Source: Chelonoidis abingdonii (Eukaryota; Chordata; Testudines; Testudinidae). Taken from it: 64,000 bases of DNA. The translations under genes were made by a program, and so were the position numbers. Numbering within the stretch: position 1 is the first letter of the stretch; every line of letters begins with the position of its first letter. Positions 43,520 through 55,910 of the stretch are shown piece by piece. The notes beneath the pieces were generated by a model that made no database searches, was not told where the DNA came from, and saw only the letters and a program-made list of their open reading frames with translations. The stretch covers positions 142,086,857 to 142,150,856 of the forward strand of contig NC_133773.1 in NCBI RefSeq assembly GCF_003597395.2, given 5' to 3'.

Positions 43520-44639
43520 CGAATGATGACCTTTTGAAATTTGCAGTGAAAAACCAGAGCGAAAGTGATGGACCAATAGCCAGCTAGTTCGGGCACTCCC
43601 CTGGGACATGGGGGACCCAAGCCCTGCTCTGCCTGATTCAGAGCAGGAACTTGCATCCAGCTTTCCCATGTCCTAGGCAAGAGACCAGGCCATCAAAGAA
43701 CTGGCGATTCCAGGCTGGGGCTCTCTTGCAGCCAGGATCGTGGCCTTGGGCCTCACAAACCATCCCAATGAAAGTTGAGTTGAATCAGACCCTGCGGCTG
43801 AAAGAAAAATCAGTTATTGCCCCATCTCTATTAATATCTCTGCGGTTTGCCTACATGCTTCTGGTCAGGGTGGTGGCTCTGCATCATAAAGCCCTTTGCA
43901 ATACCTTGGGCCTGATTCGCCTCTTGCTTACACCAGTTTTAAACCAGAGTAACTGCCCTGGCTTCAGTGACAACGCTCCAGATCTGCCTCAGTGTGAGAG
44001 TAGCAGCTGGGCCCTGCACGTCCTTATCCCACCGGGATGGAGGAACTTCTTCCTGTGCTCACAGAGGGGCAGAGTCTGTAAGCTTCTCAGTCTCTGCCTC
44101 CTCTGCCTCTGGTCCCTCCACAGACCTCATGTTGATGCCAGGGAGAATTCTGGGCCGGGATCAAGGGCCGGGATTTAATGCCCATTAAAACTGGTGGAAA
44201 GATTCCCATTGATATCAGTGAGCCTTGGATCAGGCCCGAAGTGCAGACAATGCAATAGAGAATTGCAGCTCCAAGAGCAGTGTTCTGCCCTAAGGTCCCA
44301 AACCTAGACACTTCATTCACTCTCTGAGGGTTTTACAACAGTATAGATCTGGGCAGTGCATACCAGAGACTTCATGTGGGCATTTAATCCCTTGAAGGGC
44401 CTCATGGGCCAAGAGGTGCCTTGTAAGGCAAATTCAGCACAAAGGGACATATTTTCCACAGTCACAGAGGTGTAAATCAGGAGTAATTTTCTGCCTAATT
44501 CACTGGGCCAGCTTCACAGCTGGCGTAACTCCCCTGACAGCATGACTGAGAACAGAATCTGGCCAGTGGATGAAACAGGGTGATGTAGAATGAGCACGCT
44601 AATGAAATCCCTTCCTGCCCTTGATTGAATTCTGTGCTG
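43520..44639. other. Unassigned with short dispersed-repeat words
   Basis: Around 43910-43980, 44180-44240 and 44460-44540 are pieces such as 'cttgggcctgattcgcctct', 'accagagtaactgccctggc' and 'ttgatatcagtgagccttgg', which look like fragments of a common reptilian repeat ('aactccattga...tcaatggagt' type). Boundaries could not be set. Confidence 0.35.
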
Positions 44640-45010
44640 ATAGCCTGTGACTAACGCAATGAGGCAGCCCACAGAGATCAGGTTCAGATGCAGCCCTTTG
44701 CCTGTTCAGGCCCAGCTGTAGTAATCAGCCTGAAGTTAAATTGAGATGTCAGCTGATCCTCTGCTCTGCAGGTACATCTGTCAGCTGATTGATGTACCAA
44801 TCCCCAGCCTCAGTTATCAGCAAGGTGCCTCCGAATTTAAGGTGGGATACTTCAGAGCAGAACCTGCTCTCTTGTGTTCACTGGCTGAGCTGTGTTTAAC
44901 AAAATACCCAATTAATCTCTGCTAATGAAGATTTTGTCATTAACACTGCTGCTGCATTCTGATGAATAGGCTTTTAAAGCCTGAGGTCAGATTATTTATA
45001 GCAATGATTT
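44640..45010. promoter_or_regulatory. Candidate conserved noncoding element
   Basis: Repeat-free and AT-motif-rich: 'ccaattaatctctgctaatg', 'attttgtcattaacactgc', 'ctgatgaataggcttttaaa' and 'gattatttatagcaatga', preceded by paired 'tcagctgat' words at 44751 and 44780. This is the strongest of the four candidates by eye, yet still unproven. Confidence 0.28.
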
Positions 45011-45239
45011 TTTTAAAAAAAATACACACTCATACTGCAAGCGTTGCTGGATTTGCTTTCCCTGCTCTTCCTTCGGAGCTGTAGTCTCAGCCATAGATGC
45101 CAATTCCATGCAGTCCTTGACCTGCATCGGAGCTCAAAGGTACTGCGGCTCTGGCTTTTCCTAGCAACCATTGGGTTCATTTTAATGGACCTGTCTCTGG
45201 CTAGAGTGCTAGTGGGTTATATGCCAGGGCTGTAATAAT

Positions 45240-45315
45240 ATGCCAGGGTAGTCTCAGTAGCAGGGCACTGGACTTGATGATCAAGGAGGTCCCTTCCAAT
45301 CCTAAATTCCTATGA
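45240..45315 (+). mobile_element. CR1-like 3' terminal stub
   Basis: 'gcactggacttgatgatcaa', 'ggaggtcccttccaatccta' and 'aattcctatga' correspond to the end of a CR1 3' UTR. The rest of the element is missing. Confidence 0.6.
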
Positions 45316-46204
45316 CTGCAGACAGTCCCTAGACTCCAGTAAAGTTCCTTCAAGCATGTTTGAAGGGGAATTGGCAATAGGTTCCAGAGTTTACCAAGCC
45401 AAGATCAAAAGGTTCAAATCTAGCCTGCATGGGAATGAAGGGTGGTCGTGGCACCATTGCTTGTGGACAGGTGACCAAATCACCAGCCAATCTGAGGGTT
45501 TACAGAGGAGCTGTGTCAGATCAGCACAAAGGGGCATACAGTAGAGAGCTGCCAACAATCCCTGTTTGGTAGGTGCTGTCTGACACCCTGGGATGCTTCA
45601 GTCTCAGCCAATGATTAAGTACAACAAGCTGCTGCGCAGGCAATACAAGTCCTGTAGCTTCCACTCCAGGTAGGTGCGTAGAAGTCCTTCTGAGGAGGAA
45701 TCTCTTGCATGTGGGTACAGCAGAGGCCAGGCCCAGAGTGAAGGAAGGGAAATGTGAGGATATCTACTCATGATCTCCCCAGAACAGCTGAATGTTCCAG
45801 CTAAAATAATCAGCATGGATACAGCTGATGGGTTGCAAAGGATGAGTGGAGTTCCTCCTAGCTGATCTTATTGGCAGGACCAACCCTGTGGTGCTTTAAG
45901 TGGGAGCGAGGACTTAACCAGGTCACAGTTCCAGTGTCCCACTCTGGTCCCCTGGTGCAACCTGGGTGCCCTTAGTGGATAGCAAATAGGAAGGTGCTGC
46001 CTAGACTTGAGGTGGTTCGCAGTCTAGGCACTTTACTCAAGCCAAGCAACCAAATTCAGCCCTGCCAAGCCTTGGCATTGGAAGAAGGAGGTGAGGATGC
46101 TAGAATTAATGTTGTCATTTAAATGGTCATCATTAGGCTCCAGAGTCAACAACACAGTTTCAACAACATGTGAAACAGTGTTCACACCACATGTTGTTAA
46201 TTAA
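45316..46204. other. Unassigned sequence
   Basis: No repeat or exon recognised. Confidence 0.35.
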
Positions 46205-46490
46205 ATCAGAGCTGCCAATTCTCAAAATATGGCAAGTCCCACAATACTTTATGTGGGGTTTTTGTTGTCGTTAAAGCCTCAGCTGCTTCAGTCTTATGAT
46301 TATGTGAGATTCTTGGCTTTTTTTTTTTAATGAAAGTTCCCAGCCTTCACATTTGCAAAGAAAAGCTCTAAAACATGACCTGAGTGGCCACTAGGGCTCA
46401 GAAATGAGAAGATAAAGAAAAAGAAACTAATTTCAAAAAAAAAAATCTCATGAGTTTTTAAGTCAATCACTTGGGATTTTTTGTTTGTTT
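46205..46490 (-). repeat. Interspersed repeat of unknown class, copy 2
   Basis: Shares the 'aaatctcatgag' and 'tgaaagttcccagcc'-type words with 34690-34905 in reverse orientation. It has two A-runs or T-runs near 46318-46330 and 46434-46446. Confidence 0.45.
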
Positions 46491-47589
46491 GTTTCTCTGT
46501 GGTATTTTGAGACCTGACTCCTTACTGTTGAGCACTCAAGGCTGGCAGTACGTACCAAATGACACAAAGGCAGACTGGAGGCTGTGTTCAAACTGCTGGA
46601 ATCTATGTTCCCAACAAAAGAAAAAACATTATCTTGCCAATCCCATGTTATCTAATGCCCTGACCCTTTGCATGGACTAAGTGGTACTGGGGCCAAGGCA
46701 TGTATTCGGCACCTTCTGGCTCTTTGACTTTGAGGCACACACGGCTTGTTCTGTTTTACTGGAAAGAGTAACAACTCAACATCAATGCGTAACAAGTGTA
46801 TTTTGTCTTAACAGCTTCCTAAGACAACGTAATATCAGTTTAATACCTGGTCCTTCTCCGAGGCAGAGAGTGAAGCCTAAACTTGCAGGGAAATTGACAA
46901 GGGCCTCCATCCTGGGAACACTTTATGTGCATACTGAGTGGTAGGTGGTAATTAGAGGCTAATGGAGCTCAGGCCTTTAAAAGCACAACCTCCCACAGTA
47001 GCAGATGCATTTCTTCCCTCCTGTCTCTCCAGGTGCACGGGGGCACCCAAGCTGGGGAAACTGAGGCAAATGGTGCAGGGAGCTGGCTAGCTTGTGATTT
47101 CAAGGAGGAAGTTGGTAGGGGCCTGTAACCGGGCAGAAGGGGAGCCTGTGGCCTGGCAAAGGTGTTGAAGGGGCAAGCAGGGGAGACTGATGAAGGTGGG
47201 AGCAGGAGGCCACTGACCTGGTGAAAAGGGGGACCTGACACAAAATCTCCCTACATCTCTCTCTCCAGGCAGGTTATCTATTAGCATATGAGTAATGCCA
47301 CTGATGAAGTTAAATAAGGCTACACACATGCACATAAGCATTTGCAGGCGTAGGGCCTAGAAAAGCTAAAAGGTCTTTGCAGTTCATGTTTTGGGCATTT
47401 CTTATGCCTTTATTTAAATCCAGAACACAAGCCAAACAGGGGGAACCATGTGGAAGAAATGCCCCCAAATAACAGTGTCAAATCACAATGTTCTGATTCT
47501 GTCAACTACGTACTGCACTGGCTCTCTCTTACTCTTGCAATTCAGTACATTCTCCTACTACATAAGTAGCTATTATAGTCGCATTGCAG
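46491..47589. other. Unassigned sequence
   Basis: No repeat or exon recognised; short frames on both strands lack motifs. Confidence 0.35.
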
Positions 47590-47790
47590 TGAAAGCCCCA
47601 GAATTAGAGCTGGGTTCTACCCCAAGCTCTGCCCCTGGCCTGGTGGGTGACCTTGGGAAAGTCACTTCAGCTCCCTGTGCCTCAGTTTCTCCATCTAAAA
47701 TGGAAAGAATGATGCTGACATCCTTAGTAAATTGCTTTGAGATCTCCTGGTGAAAAGCGCTGCAGAAGAGCCAGGTATGATTGGTGTTAT
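47590..47790 (+). mobile_element. MIR-like SINE, nearly full length
   Basis: 'tgggtgaccttgggaaagtc', 'ccctgtgcctcagtttctcc', 'aaattgctttgagatctcct' and 'ggtatgattggtgttata'. Confidence 0.88.
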
Positions 47791-47794
47791 ATAC

Positions 47795-48323
47795 AAATGG
47801 CCAGACTAGATCAGACCAGGTGTCTTATCGACTTAAGTATCCTGTCTCTGACATTAGCCAGTGCCCAATCTTTCAGAGCAAGGCAAGAGACTCCACAGAG
47901 GGCAGTTCTGGGATAGTCAGACCCCAGGGAAAGTTCCTCCAGCTCCATAGTAGTTGGCCTGTTTTCTGAAGCAGAAGGATTTACCTCCCTTCCAGAACTC
48001 TTGTTTTACTGTGCTAATTCTGGATATACTTGTTATCCACACAAATGGCCAAGCCTTTTTAAAATCCTGCTAAATTCTTGACCTCCATTATCTTGTGGCA
48101 ATGAGTTCCAAAGATGAACTGTGCATAGGGTGAAAAAGAATTTCCTTGTATCCATTTTGAATTTGCCACCTTTCAATTTATTCCTGATCAACGTTCTCTG
48201 GAGTACTCGTTATTCTGTATCCTTTTACCATGTTCCCTCTATTTATCTTACTCCTTTCAGTCTCTCTTCACGTGAGACTTTTGCTGACCCCTAGTCATTC
48301 TCAACACCTGTCGATGAATTCTA
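47795..48323 (-). mobile_element. CR1-like LINE 3' UTR and ORF end, split by MITE
   Basis: 'gtatcctgtctctgacatta', 'tggcaatgagttccaaagat', 'aatttgccacctttcaattt' and 'ctttcagtctctcttcacgt' follow the reverse order of a CR1 3' part. It resumes at 48418 with 'cctttttgagatggggtgat' and fades out by about 48510. Confidence 0.75.
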
Positions 48324-48417
48324 TTGTCCACACAGGGAAATTTACCAGCATAACTGTATCAGTGTAATTATATCACTGCAGGTATAGTTACACTGGTACA
48401 TTTCCCCATGTAGACAA
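48324..48417. mobile_element. 94-bp palindromic MITE
   Basis: Ends 'ttgtccacacagggaaat' and, reverse-complemented, 'ttgtctacatggggaaatgt' are near-identical. Inner blocks 'taccagcataact' and 'agttacactggta' also pair, so the whole unit can fold back. It interrupts a CR1. The target duplication is unclear. Confidence 0.7.
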
Positions 48418-48510
48418 ATCCAAATGTCTCTGCTGTGGCCTTTTTGAGATGGGGTGATCAGAACTGCCTGCCGTATCCCCGGTGATGGTGTCCCATTGAT
48501 TTCTAGAATA
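48418..48510 (-). mobile_element. CR1 continuation right of MITE
   Basis: 'ttgagatggggtgatcagaa' and 'ctgcctgccgtat' match CR1 text also present at 60410-60440. Confidence 0.65.
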
Positions 48511-50139
48511 GCGTTCTTTCTCTTCGGCAATGAGATCGGAAGCTACCAGTGTAGGTTAGCTGTCAGTTTTCAGTGTAGCACCTTTACCATAAATGGGTAT
48601 TATACAGAAGAAAGAAAAGTAAATGTTAAAAACATAAGCCACCTGGGCCAAAGCCCAGCTATGCAGGGCTGGAGAACTATTCCCAGACACACTCCTGTCC
48701 TGTGTCCCTGCCCTGCATGGCCGCGCCCCTCGCGAGTTACACACTCTCTGCCCAGATCAGAGCCAGGCAAACAGGCTGGGTCCACTTGCCGCAAGCAAAA
48801 CCAAAACCCCAGCTAATCTCTGTGTTGCTCACTGGAAACACAGAAGCCAGATTCAGCCTCTTTCCTGGCAGGCGGCGCAACTCCTTTGGCTTCATCTCTG
48901 ACCCCAAGGCCGCTGCCTGGGCAAGAGATTCTCGAGGGCACTTGGTTTCCCTGCCCAGCAAGAGCACCCCTGGCTTGTACTGAACAGGGCCTGCTTGAGG
49001 GATGGCTGGCAGAGTCGGCTCTATGTGCTTTACTGTCTGTGTTCTATAGGCCTGGACTGCAGTAAGGCTGGATTCCTGAGAGGCATTTCTGGGGGCCTTT
49101 CCGCCGCTAATCTGTCTTCTACAGGCCGTTTCCTTGGTCTTCCCTGTCCATCTGTCGGTACCCACCTGTCGTCTCTCATCTTATACCATATCCGCCCCTT
49201 TAGCCAAAACCTTGTGAGCCAAACCTCTGAATTATCCCAGTCACTTCCTTATCCCCCAGAACGAGATACACAGGGGACAAGGAAGGGACTGAGACAACAT
49301 GGAGGTTTGGAGACTAGAGCGGAGACCCCCTGGTCAGGAAGACAAGCCCCTGGCCACAGGGGAGGCTGTTCTGCTGCTGAATGGCTCTTGGGACAGGGCA
49401 GGGATCTCTCTGCACTCCTGCTACCATGGAAGCAAGCAGGGCTGTGACAGTGAGCTGCAGAGGGATCCCTGAGCTGCTGCAGGGCTGCTGACACCCAAGG
49501 CACGAGGTGGCAGGAGGGCCGCGGTCCAGGCAGGACACAGTACAGTCCTGACCTTGTGCCATGTGAGGATTGGGTGTCAGCCCTCTGCAGCCCCCCGTCA
49601 CGAGAGCCAGTGAGGGGGACACAGCAGAGACCCCCAGCCAGCGCTGCAAGGAGGCTGATGAGCCCCTGCCCATGGGGGAAGCTTCCCTACAGCTGGATGG
49701 CTGAGCGGCCCCTGCCCTCTCGATTATCCAGACTCCCAGATATCGGAATAAAATCCACGTTACCCCACCCAGGATAACGGGGAGTTCGCTGTGCTCGAAC
49801 TGGACTGGCAGCTGTTCGGGGTGGGGTCTGTCTTTTGGTTCTGTTTTCCAGTGCCTGGCACAACGGGCTCCTGGTTCATAATGGCAGCTCCTAAGCCCTC
49901 CCCCCATACAAATAATAAATAATCACCCAAGACGCCCCTTCTAACGCCAGGGCTATTCCTGCTCTCCTTAACGCCAGCAACACAACTTCTATCGACTCCA
50001 TAAAACCAACAGCCTCTGCCCAGCATGAGGCTGAGCCAGAGGCAACCTCTAAGACGAGTCTGTCCTTCCTGCCTGCCCCTGTGTTGCTGCGGGATTTGGG
50101 GCAGCCCCGTGGAACGAGAAGTGGGCAGTGGCGCTGGAT
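48511..50139. other. Mostly unassigned; possible Tigger-like patch
   Basis: At 49716-49800, 'gattatccagactcccagat' and 'caggataacggggagttcgc' resemble sequence I associate with Tc1/mariner-Tigger type elements, but no termini were found. At 49860-49930 'aataataaataatca' resembles a SINE tail. No exon recognised. Confidence 0.3.
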
Positions 50140-50260
50140 ACTTGGATTGGAAGCCTCTGGAGGCAGGGGCTGTCTCTGTTCCGTGCTTGTACAGTGCCTA
50201 GTGCCATGGGGTCCTGGGGCTGGAGCTGCCAAGCGGTACAAGTAATTCTGGAGTTCCTGT
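50140..50260 (+). mobile_element. SINE 3' tail fragment
   Basis: 'ggcaggggctgtctctgttc', 'tgtacagtgcctagtgccat' and 'ggggtcctggggctgg' match the tail type seen in reverse at 37550 and 26020. Confidence 0.5.
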
Positions 50261-50394
50261 CCGAGGAGGCAGGGGGTTTGTTGTGTAACCCACACCAGCT
50301 TGATGTGGTGCTCTGTTCCCCTGCCATGGCACCTAGGCCATATAGAGATTAATGAGTCTGCTACAGCCTTAGCTAAGAGCTGTGTGGTTTTTAG

Positions 50395-50470
50395 CTCTTG
50401 CAGTAGAGGCTCATGCATTTAGTTTCAAAGGTCCCAGGTTCGATCCTGCCCACCGATGAGTTGTCAGCAT
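50395..50470 (+). mobile_element. tRNA-derived SINE head with B box
   Basis: 'tagaggctcatgcatttag' followed by 'gtcccaggttcgatcctgcc' contains a near-consensus pol III B box (GGTTCGATCC). It does not fold as a complete tRNA and lacks a good A box, so it is a SINE head and not a tRNA gene. Confidence 0.5.
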
Positions 50471-51254
50471 TCCAGCTGCAGTAAGAACCATTAGCTGAGG
50501 AGGGAGGTCAGCTGGCCTGCCAGGTATCAACAGCGAAAGCATCAGTACCAGGAAACTGCCCCCAAGTTTAGTCCCTAAACAATGTGCTGGGTCGTGTGCT
50601 CCTCAGTCCTGATAAATACACTCGCCAGCTTAGCCTCCGGGTGCCTGTGCGGGGGTCTCGTTGTGGGTTGGAAATGGGCAGGAGCCTTTTAGTTCTGGCA
50701 ACAGGGAGCCCGTTTGCTTGCAGGTTACAGCCCCTTCCCATCAGAGGATCCCAGGGCACGCTACGGAGCCGACTCACTTAAGCCATCTGTGCGGCAAGCG
50801 GGTCGGAGTTCAAAGGCAAATGAAAAGGAAACCCTGAGAAATGGAGAGTGCTCTCTCCAGCCGCAGACAAAGGGGGAAAGCGGGGCTCAGGTCTGGCTAG
50901 AGGGGATGCTTCAGCTCCGTTCTTACTGTCTCAGAAAGATCTTGTTCCCTCTTGAGATCTGCATGACCCCTCCCAGCACCTGAACACCTGCTGGGATGGG
51001 TTTGGGTGCACAAATGTCATGGGCCTGGCATCGTATCACACAGATCTCAGGCGTCCTGCCTGTGCCCTCCTCCCAATACGGCGCCAGCTGTAGGGCCGTG
51101 CTCAGCAGAGAGGGCCCCTGGCACTGACATGGAGGACGAGCTGGGGAATTTCTCACCCAGATTGCTTTGCTGCCATTTCTGCACTACAGATCTCACCCTA
51201 AGGCTGCGTCCACCCTGGCTAACCGTGTGGGGCGGGTAGCACCAACCATGCAGC
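50471..51254. other. Unassigned sequence
   Basis: Nothing recognised. Confidence 0.35.
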
Positions 51255-51400
51255 AGGACCGCCCAGAGGGGGGGGCAAGTGGGGCAATTTGCCCCGGGCC
51301 CCAGGCCCTGCAGGGGCCCCCAGCCGCAACTGTGTGACTGTGTCTGATACTCCCCTGAGGGGGCCCCGCTGGCCGAAGCAGCTCTAGCCTCTGTCTCCGG
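51255..51400. mobile_element. hAT-like MITE, one end
   Basis: 'gcaggaccgcccagagg' then 'ggcaagtggggcaatttgcc' matches the element at 56399-56547. The right end could not be located. Confidence 0.55.
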
Positions 51401-53812
51401 GAAGCAGCAGCAGCAGCTGGGCAACCAGAGACGCTGAGCTGAGGCAGAGCCAGCCGCTGGGGGTGGGGGGGAGAGGGGAGGGGGGTAGAAAGCTACCTGC
51501 TCACCTGGAGGAGACAGCTTCTTCTGGTCCGGTGGGAGACTGACAGGATGGAATAATCTCTGTGACCTCACTCACCTGAACAGCTGCTGGGACTTCCAAC
51601 CGTGAGTGTTTGACCCTGTGATTCCCCCTAGGTTTGTAATATTGGGGTGGTGTTGTGGTTTTCAGGGTGTTGCTGTTTGAGGGTGAGTTTGTGCCTGCCT
51701 GGGTGGGTCTGTTTCAGAACTAAAGTTAGGATCATGACTTGTAATGTAACCCAGGAAAAAAGCCCCGGTCTGCATATGGCACAGCAGGCTGAGACTTTAT
51801 CTCCCCCTATCTCCTCGGCAAGAGGAAACTGAGGCACGGCGTGATCTAATTCCCTTTCCAAATTTTTTGGAAAGAGGGGGACTGGGGTCTATCCAAACCA
51901 GTTCCCTTCCCATCAACCTGTTTCCCTGCTGCAAGACCGCTTAGGGACTGAAATTTCCATTTAAACTATGTGCCCTTCATTTGCCCTGCAACAATAATAG
52001 ACAGCTTGCGGGGGGGGGAGGTGGTCGCAAAACAGGGGGAATTTAGCAGAGGCTGAGGGGCGTGATGAACTGGGACTTGTCTTAATGTTTGCTCTGAACA
52101 CTGTGTTGGTGCCTCAGGGTCCCTATGCATTCTTAAGTATTAGTGGTGGGATAAGGGTGTGTGATAATTGCTGCAGGCAAAGGCCAGTGCAGCCGACCTA
52201 AATGCCGGGCACTCTGTCTCCTAGCAACTGATGGCCTGGCTGGCCCCTCTTCTGCAAAGGTGCCAACTGTCTGAAGGTGTTGGAGACAAAGGGATCAGGT
52301 GACCTCCTGGCCCGGGAAAGGAGCTGAGCAGAGAGGAGGGCTGGAGGGGGTTGTCAGTCTGGAGCTGCCTGGGTAAGGGTAAAGTGCAGACCTAGGGGTC
52401 TGCGCTCACTGTCCCCAAAATGGACCGGCCGAGGGGTTCTGGTTCGCTGTATCTACAAGCTCTGTTTTAGACCCTGTTCTGTCATCGAATACCTCTGTTT
52501 ACTGGCTAAGAGTCACATCTGACTGCAAAGTGGGGGTGCAGGACCCTGTGGCTTCCCAGGACCCCGCCTGGGTGGGCTCATGTGGGAAGCACACGGAGGG
52601 GCAGAGGATGCTGAATGCTCCAGGAGAGACCCAGGAAGTGAGACGTGTGAGCTTCTTGCCCTGAACAAGTCTGCTCCAAGGGAGAGGAGGTCCCCAAAGT
52701 CCTGACTGCTTGTTGGGAGCAGTTCCAGAGCATCGCCCGGGGACTCCGTGACAGGGGTCCACTTGAAATCCACCTGATGCAGCCACACAGAACCTAGCAG
52801 TGCTGGGAGAGGCCAGGAGTGGAAGCGTGCCTGGGTGGGCCATGCATTCCCCAGTGCTCCTGGGCTATTTAAAAGATCCGGGATGGGGTAGGGGGGTTTG
52901 GGGCTACTTAAAGACTGGGTTCCAGATGCTCTGCTGCCACCCCCTGACCTGCCCACACCAGTCCGCCCCCACCTGCAGCCAGCTCTGCACCCAGTGCCAC
53001 ACGCCAGCCCCTGCCAAACCCCCTTTCCGTTCTCTAGCCAACTCTGCCAAACATTACTGCTCTCAGTCCTGGGCTCTTGGAGGACTAGGCTGTGGTGGGT
53101 TCAGTCTAGTCTTCCAGCCTGCTGTTCTCATGGGGTCCCACCCCGTGCCCCAGCCCAGAGACTGCACCCAGCACCCAGACTCCGTCCCACTCAGCCCTAG
53201 GCAAAGCTCCTTGGTCTGGGGTCTGGCTCCAGTCCCTCTCCAAAGGGTTGCAGCTGTCTGGATGGTGCCTGCCTTTCCACACCTTCCTCATTCACACCTC
53301 ATTCATTCAATACGCAATATTTACAAGTGGAGGAAGATCTCATTCCACTTCTAGCAATGAGCATTTTCTTTTTACCTTAATTAATACTCCTTGGGCCCAC
53401 TATAACATATTACCAAGTTCAATACAAAGTCATGTACAAGTTATACAAAGTGCATTATGCAGGATTTACCTACAACTGCACTGATGATTGCTTGTGTGCA
53501 GTAATATTAGTGACCCCCTGGGTCTTGAATGAGTTATATACTCGGAGGGGGTGCAGCGGCAAGTCGGGGGCGAGCGGGTGGGCAAGTGGCAGTGGACAAG
53601 AGGCAAGCAGGAGCCAGCAGGGTTCTAGGGGCAGGCATAGAGGTTTCTGGCAGGGAGGGAGAAAGTGAAGAGTGAGGTTGGGGTGGGGGACTGCTAGGAG
53701 GGACGCAGCAGTCAGTGGAGGACTAGGCGTGAAGGGTGTGTGGTGGGTCGAGTGGGGAGTGGTGGGCCTATCTTTACTGCTCTGATCTGGCCACCCATTT
53801 GTGCCCGGTTCA
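51401..53812. other. Unassigned, G-rich patch at 53540-53770
   Basis: The patch at 53540-53770 is rich in G on the plus strand with short loosely repeated words, similar in style to the interior of the hAT at 10605-11302 but without termini. The rest is unrecognised, including frames at 52513-53354. Confidence 0.35.
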
Positions 53813-53942
53813 GAGTATCAGCCGGGTTAGTCTGTATCTACAAAGAACAGGAGTAACTTGTGGCACTTTAGAGACTAACCAAATTTATTTCAACATAAGC
53901 TTTCATGGGCTACAGCCCCACTTCTTTCGCATGCATAGAATG
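53813..53942 (+). repeat. Reptilian interspersed repeat ('gttagtctgtat' family), copy 1
   Basis: 'gggttagtctgtatctacaa', 'cttgtggcactttagagact', 'aaatttatttcaacataagc' and 'tttcatgggctacagcccca' match the copies at 56897-57015 and 61366-61758. Its class is not assigned here. Confidence 0.75.
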
Positions 53943-54119
53943 GTATTTCTTTTGCTATGTGTGCTGTTTTCTTCCCCCTCCCCCCAAAACCTTCCTCTTT
54001 TGCCACTGCTGTTTCGACAGGGTGGCGCTGAGAAGGAGGGTTGTTTCTGCAAGGCGGGCGGCGCTGGAGGCGGGGGCAGTGTTTCCACAGGCCGGGCGGG
54101 CTAGGGGGAATGAGGGGGC

Positions 54120-55910
54120 ATATAATAAAATAAAGGCCTTAAAACTTCCGGAAAGCTTTATATAGTGAGTTTTATAAAATTATCTTTAAAAGCAAGCTTT
54201 GCGCAAATTAAGTTACAACATGTGATCAATTAAGCATTAATGAACCATATTATTATTTATTACTTTACTAAGGTACCAGAGGCCCCAAGCAAACTAAAAA
54301 GACCTTTGTCTGGGTGCTGTAAAAACATAATTGACATGGTCTGTAAATGAGTCTCAACACTGGAAAAAGAAACAAAACAAATAATGTCCAGTAAGCTCCT
54401 TTAGGGCTACAGGCAAGACCGAGTTCATGGTACCGCCTTACTTCAGGGGTTCACCCATACCATTTACTTGGGGTTTCTTGTTCCTTGAAATGTCTTGAAG
54501 GAAAAGACAATGGACTTGCCTGCAATGCTTTCCTCATACTAGTTAATAGTAACAATGGGTTTCAAGTTTATTTCTTTTGTTTACATACACCCTCTAAAGT
54601 GTGAACAGAATAGATTTACCACTATTCCTGCATGTTGGGGTTTTCTCTACCCACTGTCCAAATTACCAACCTTAAATATTCTGTCCCTATGATGAACTTA
54701 CAGAATATTGTTTGCCCTATCTTTGAGCTTTATTATGCTTACATTATTTATCTTACATGTATATTTATTTATTATGCAATACATTCAAATAGGAGTTCTT
54801 TTTTAACAAAGTTGTAGAATTAGGTTGCGGGGCTAGTTAGGTAATGATGCCTTGATGTGGCAGGATCTGGCAGTGAAATGGTTGCTCCTCCTGCTTCCTC
54901 CTGGGAAGAGGAGAGAATAGAGGTCCTGCTTTCAGGATTAAGAAGTCATGTTAAATTTATACTTTTCCATTTCCTTTTTGCACAAGAACATTGATTTGTG
55001 GCTCCAGTACTGCAGCTTACCTCTCGCTGTTGTAAAATGCGTAGAGTATTACAGTGGCAGAGATCGTAGTATAATTACATGGCATGCAAAATTATCTGGG
55101 ATATCAAGATGAGTTCAAGATACTTGCTTTATTCTTTCATTTATTTCCCATGTAATCTTTTTAAATGATTTTTTTAACAACAAAAAGATGTTGAAGGGCA
55201 GGATAGCTGTTAATGACAGTCCACTTTGGGACTCTGGTTATGGTTTAATTTATTTTTGTAATTGTCTGTTTACCAATGTTAAATATTTCTGACTTACCAG
55301 ATCCCTTCATTGGGGCCAGTAAGATCATGCAAAGTGTACTTAGGCACATTAAACAAGAACTGTCCAAGCACAATAGACATCACTGGTCCAATATCCAAAT
55401 CTGAAGTCTGCATGATCTAACTAAACTGGCTGCTGAGACCATGGCTGAACCACATGGCTTGATTCCAGTCATGAATTGCCAAACTAAAAGTTGTCCTGCA
55501 CTCACTACATTCACTTTCCTGTACTCTCAGTATTTACTAGAAAGGAAATCAAAAAGAATCCAGGGCTGTCCCAGTGAGAGGGGTGGGGAAATCCTTTGCC
55601 TCTGTTTCTGAAATGGCCAAGATGAAAATGTGTCCACACAACCTGAAGCCTTCTATGTTTAGAGTGGTTCAGGATTTCCTACACACCCCCCTACCCCACC
55701 AAAATTTCCCCAAACACCCCTCCACTCAGTTTTGTGAATTAATTATGTGCAATGTTGCCAATTTAGTGATTGTTTGGAAATTGAATTGAAATTGAGACAT
55801 TAATACATACTTTTAAAAGCTATAAAGTGTATGATAAATACATGTATCTGAAAAGTATTAATAGATTTGAAAGTCATGAAAATAGACTAGCTTCCTTATA
55901 CATCTTTTGT
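54120..55910. other. AT-rich unassigned region
   Basis: After a GC-rich patch at 54010-54100 the sequence turns markedly AT-rich for about 1.8 kb, with few CpG and many 'ttta' and 'taaa' words. No repeat termini, exon or coding frame was recognised. Confidence 0.5.

Noticed and set aside
42806..43669. 287-codon minus-strand open frame
   Set aside because: It runs across the G-rich interior and termini of the hAT element at 43028-43511. The peptide is Pro/Ser/Gly low complexity with no motif, so the frame follows from base composition.
48454..49907. Cluster of medium-length frames suggesting an exon-rich region
   Set aside because: Frames lie on both strands, overlap each other and have no motifs or consistent splice signals.
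50395..50470. tRNA gene candidate
   Set aside because: A B box is present but no complete cloverleaf, acceptor stem or A box; SINE head is the better explanation.
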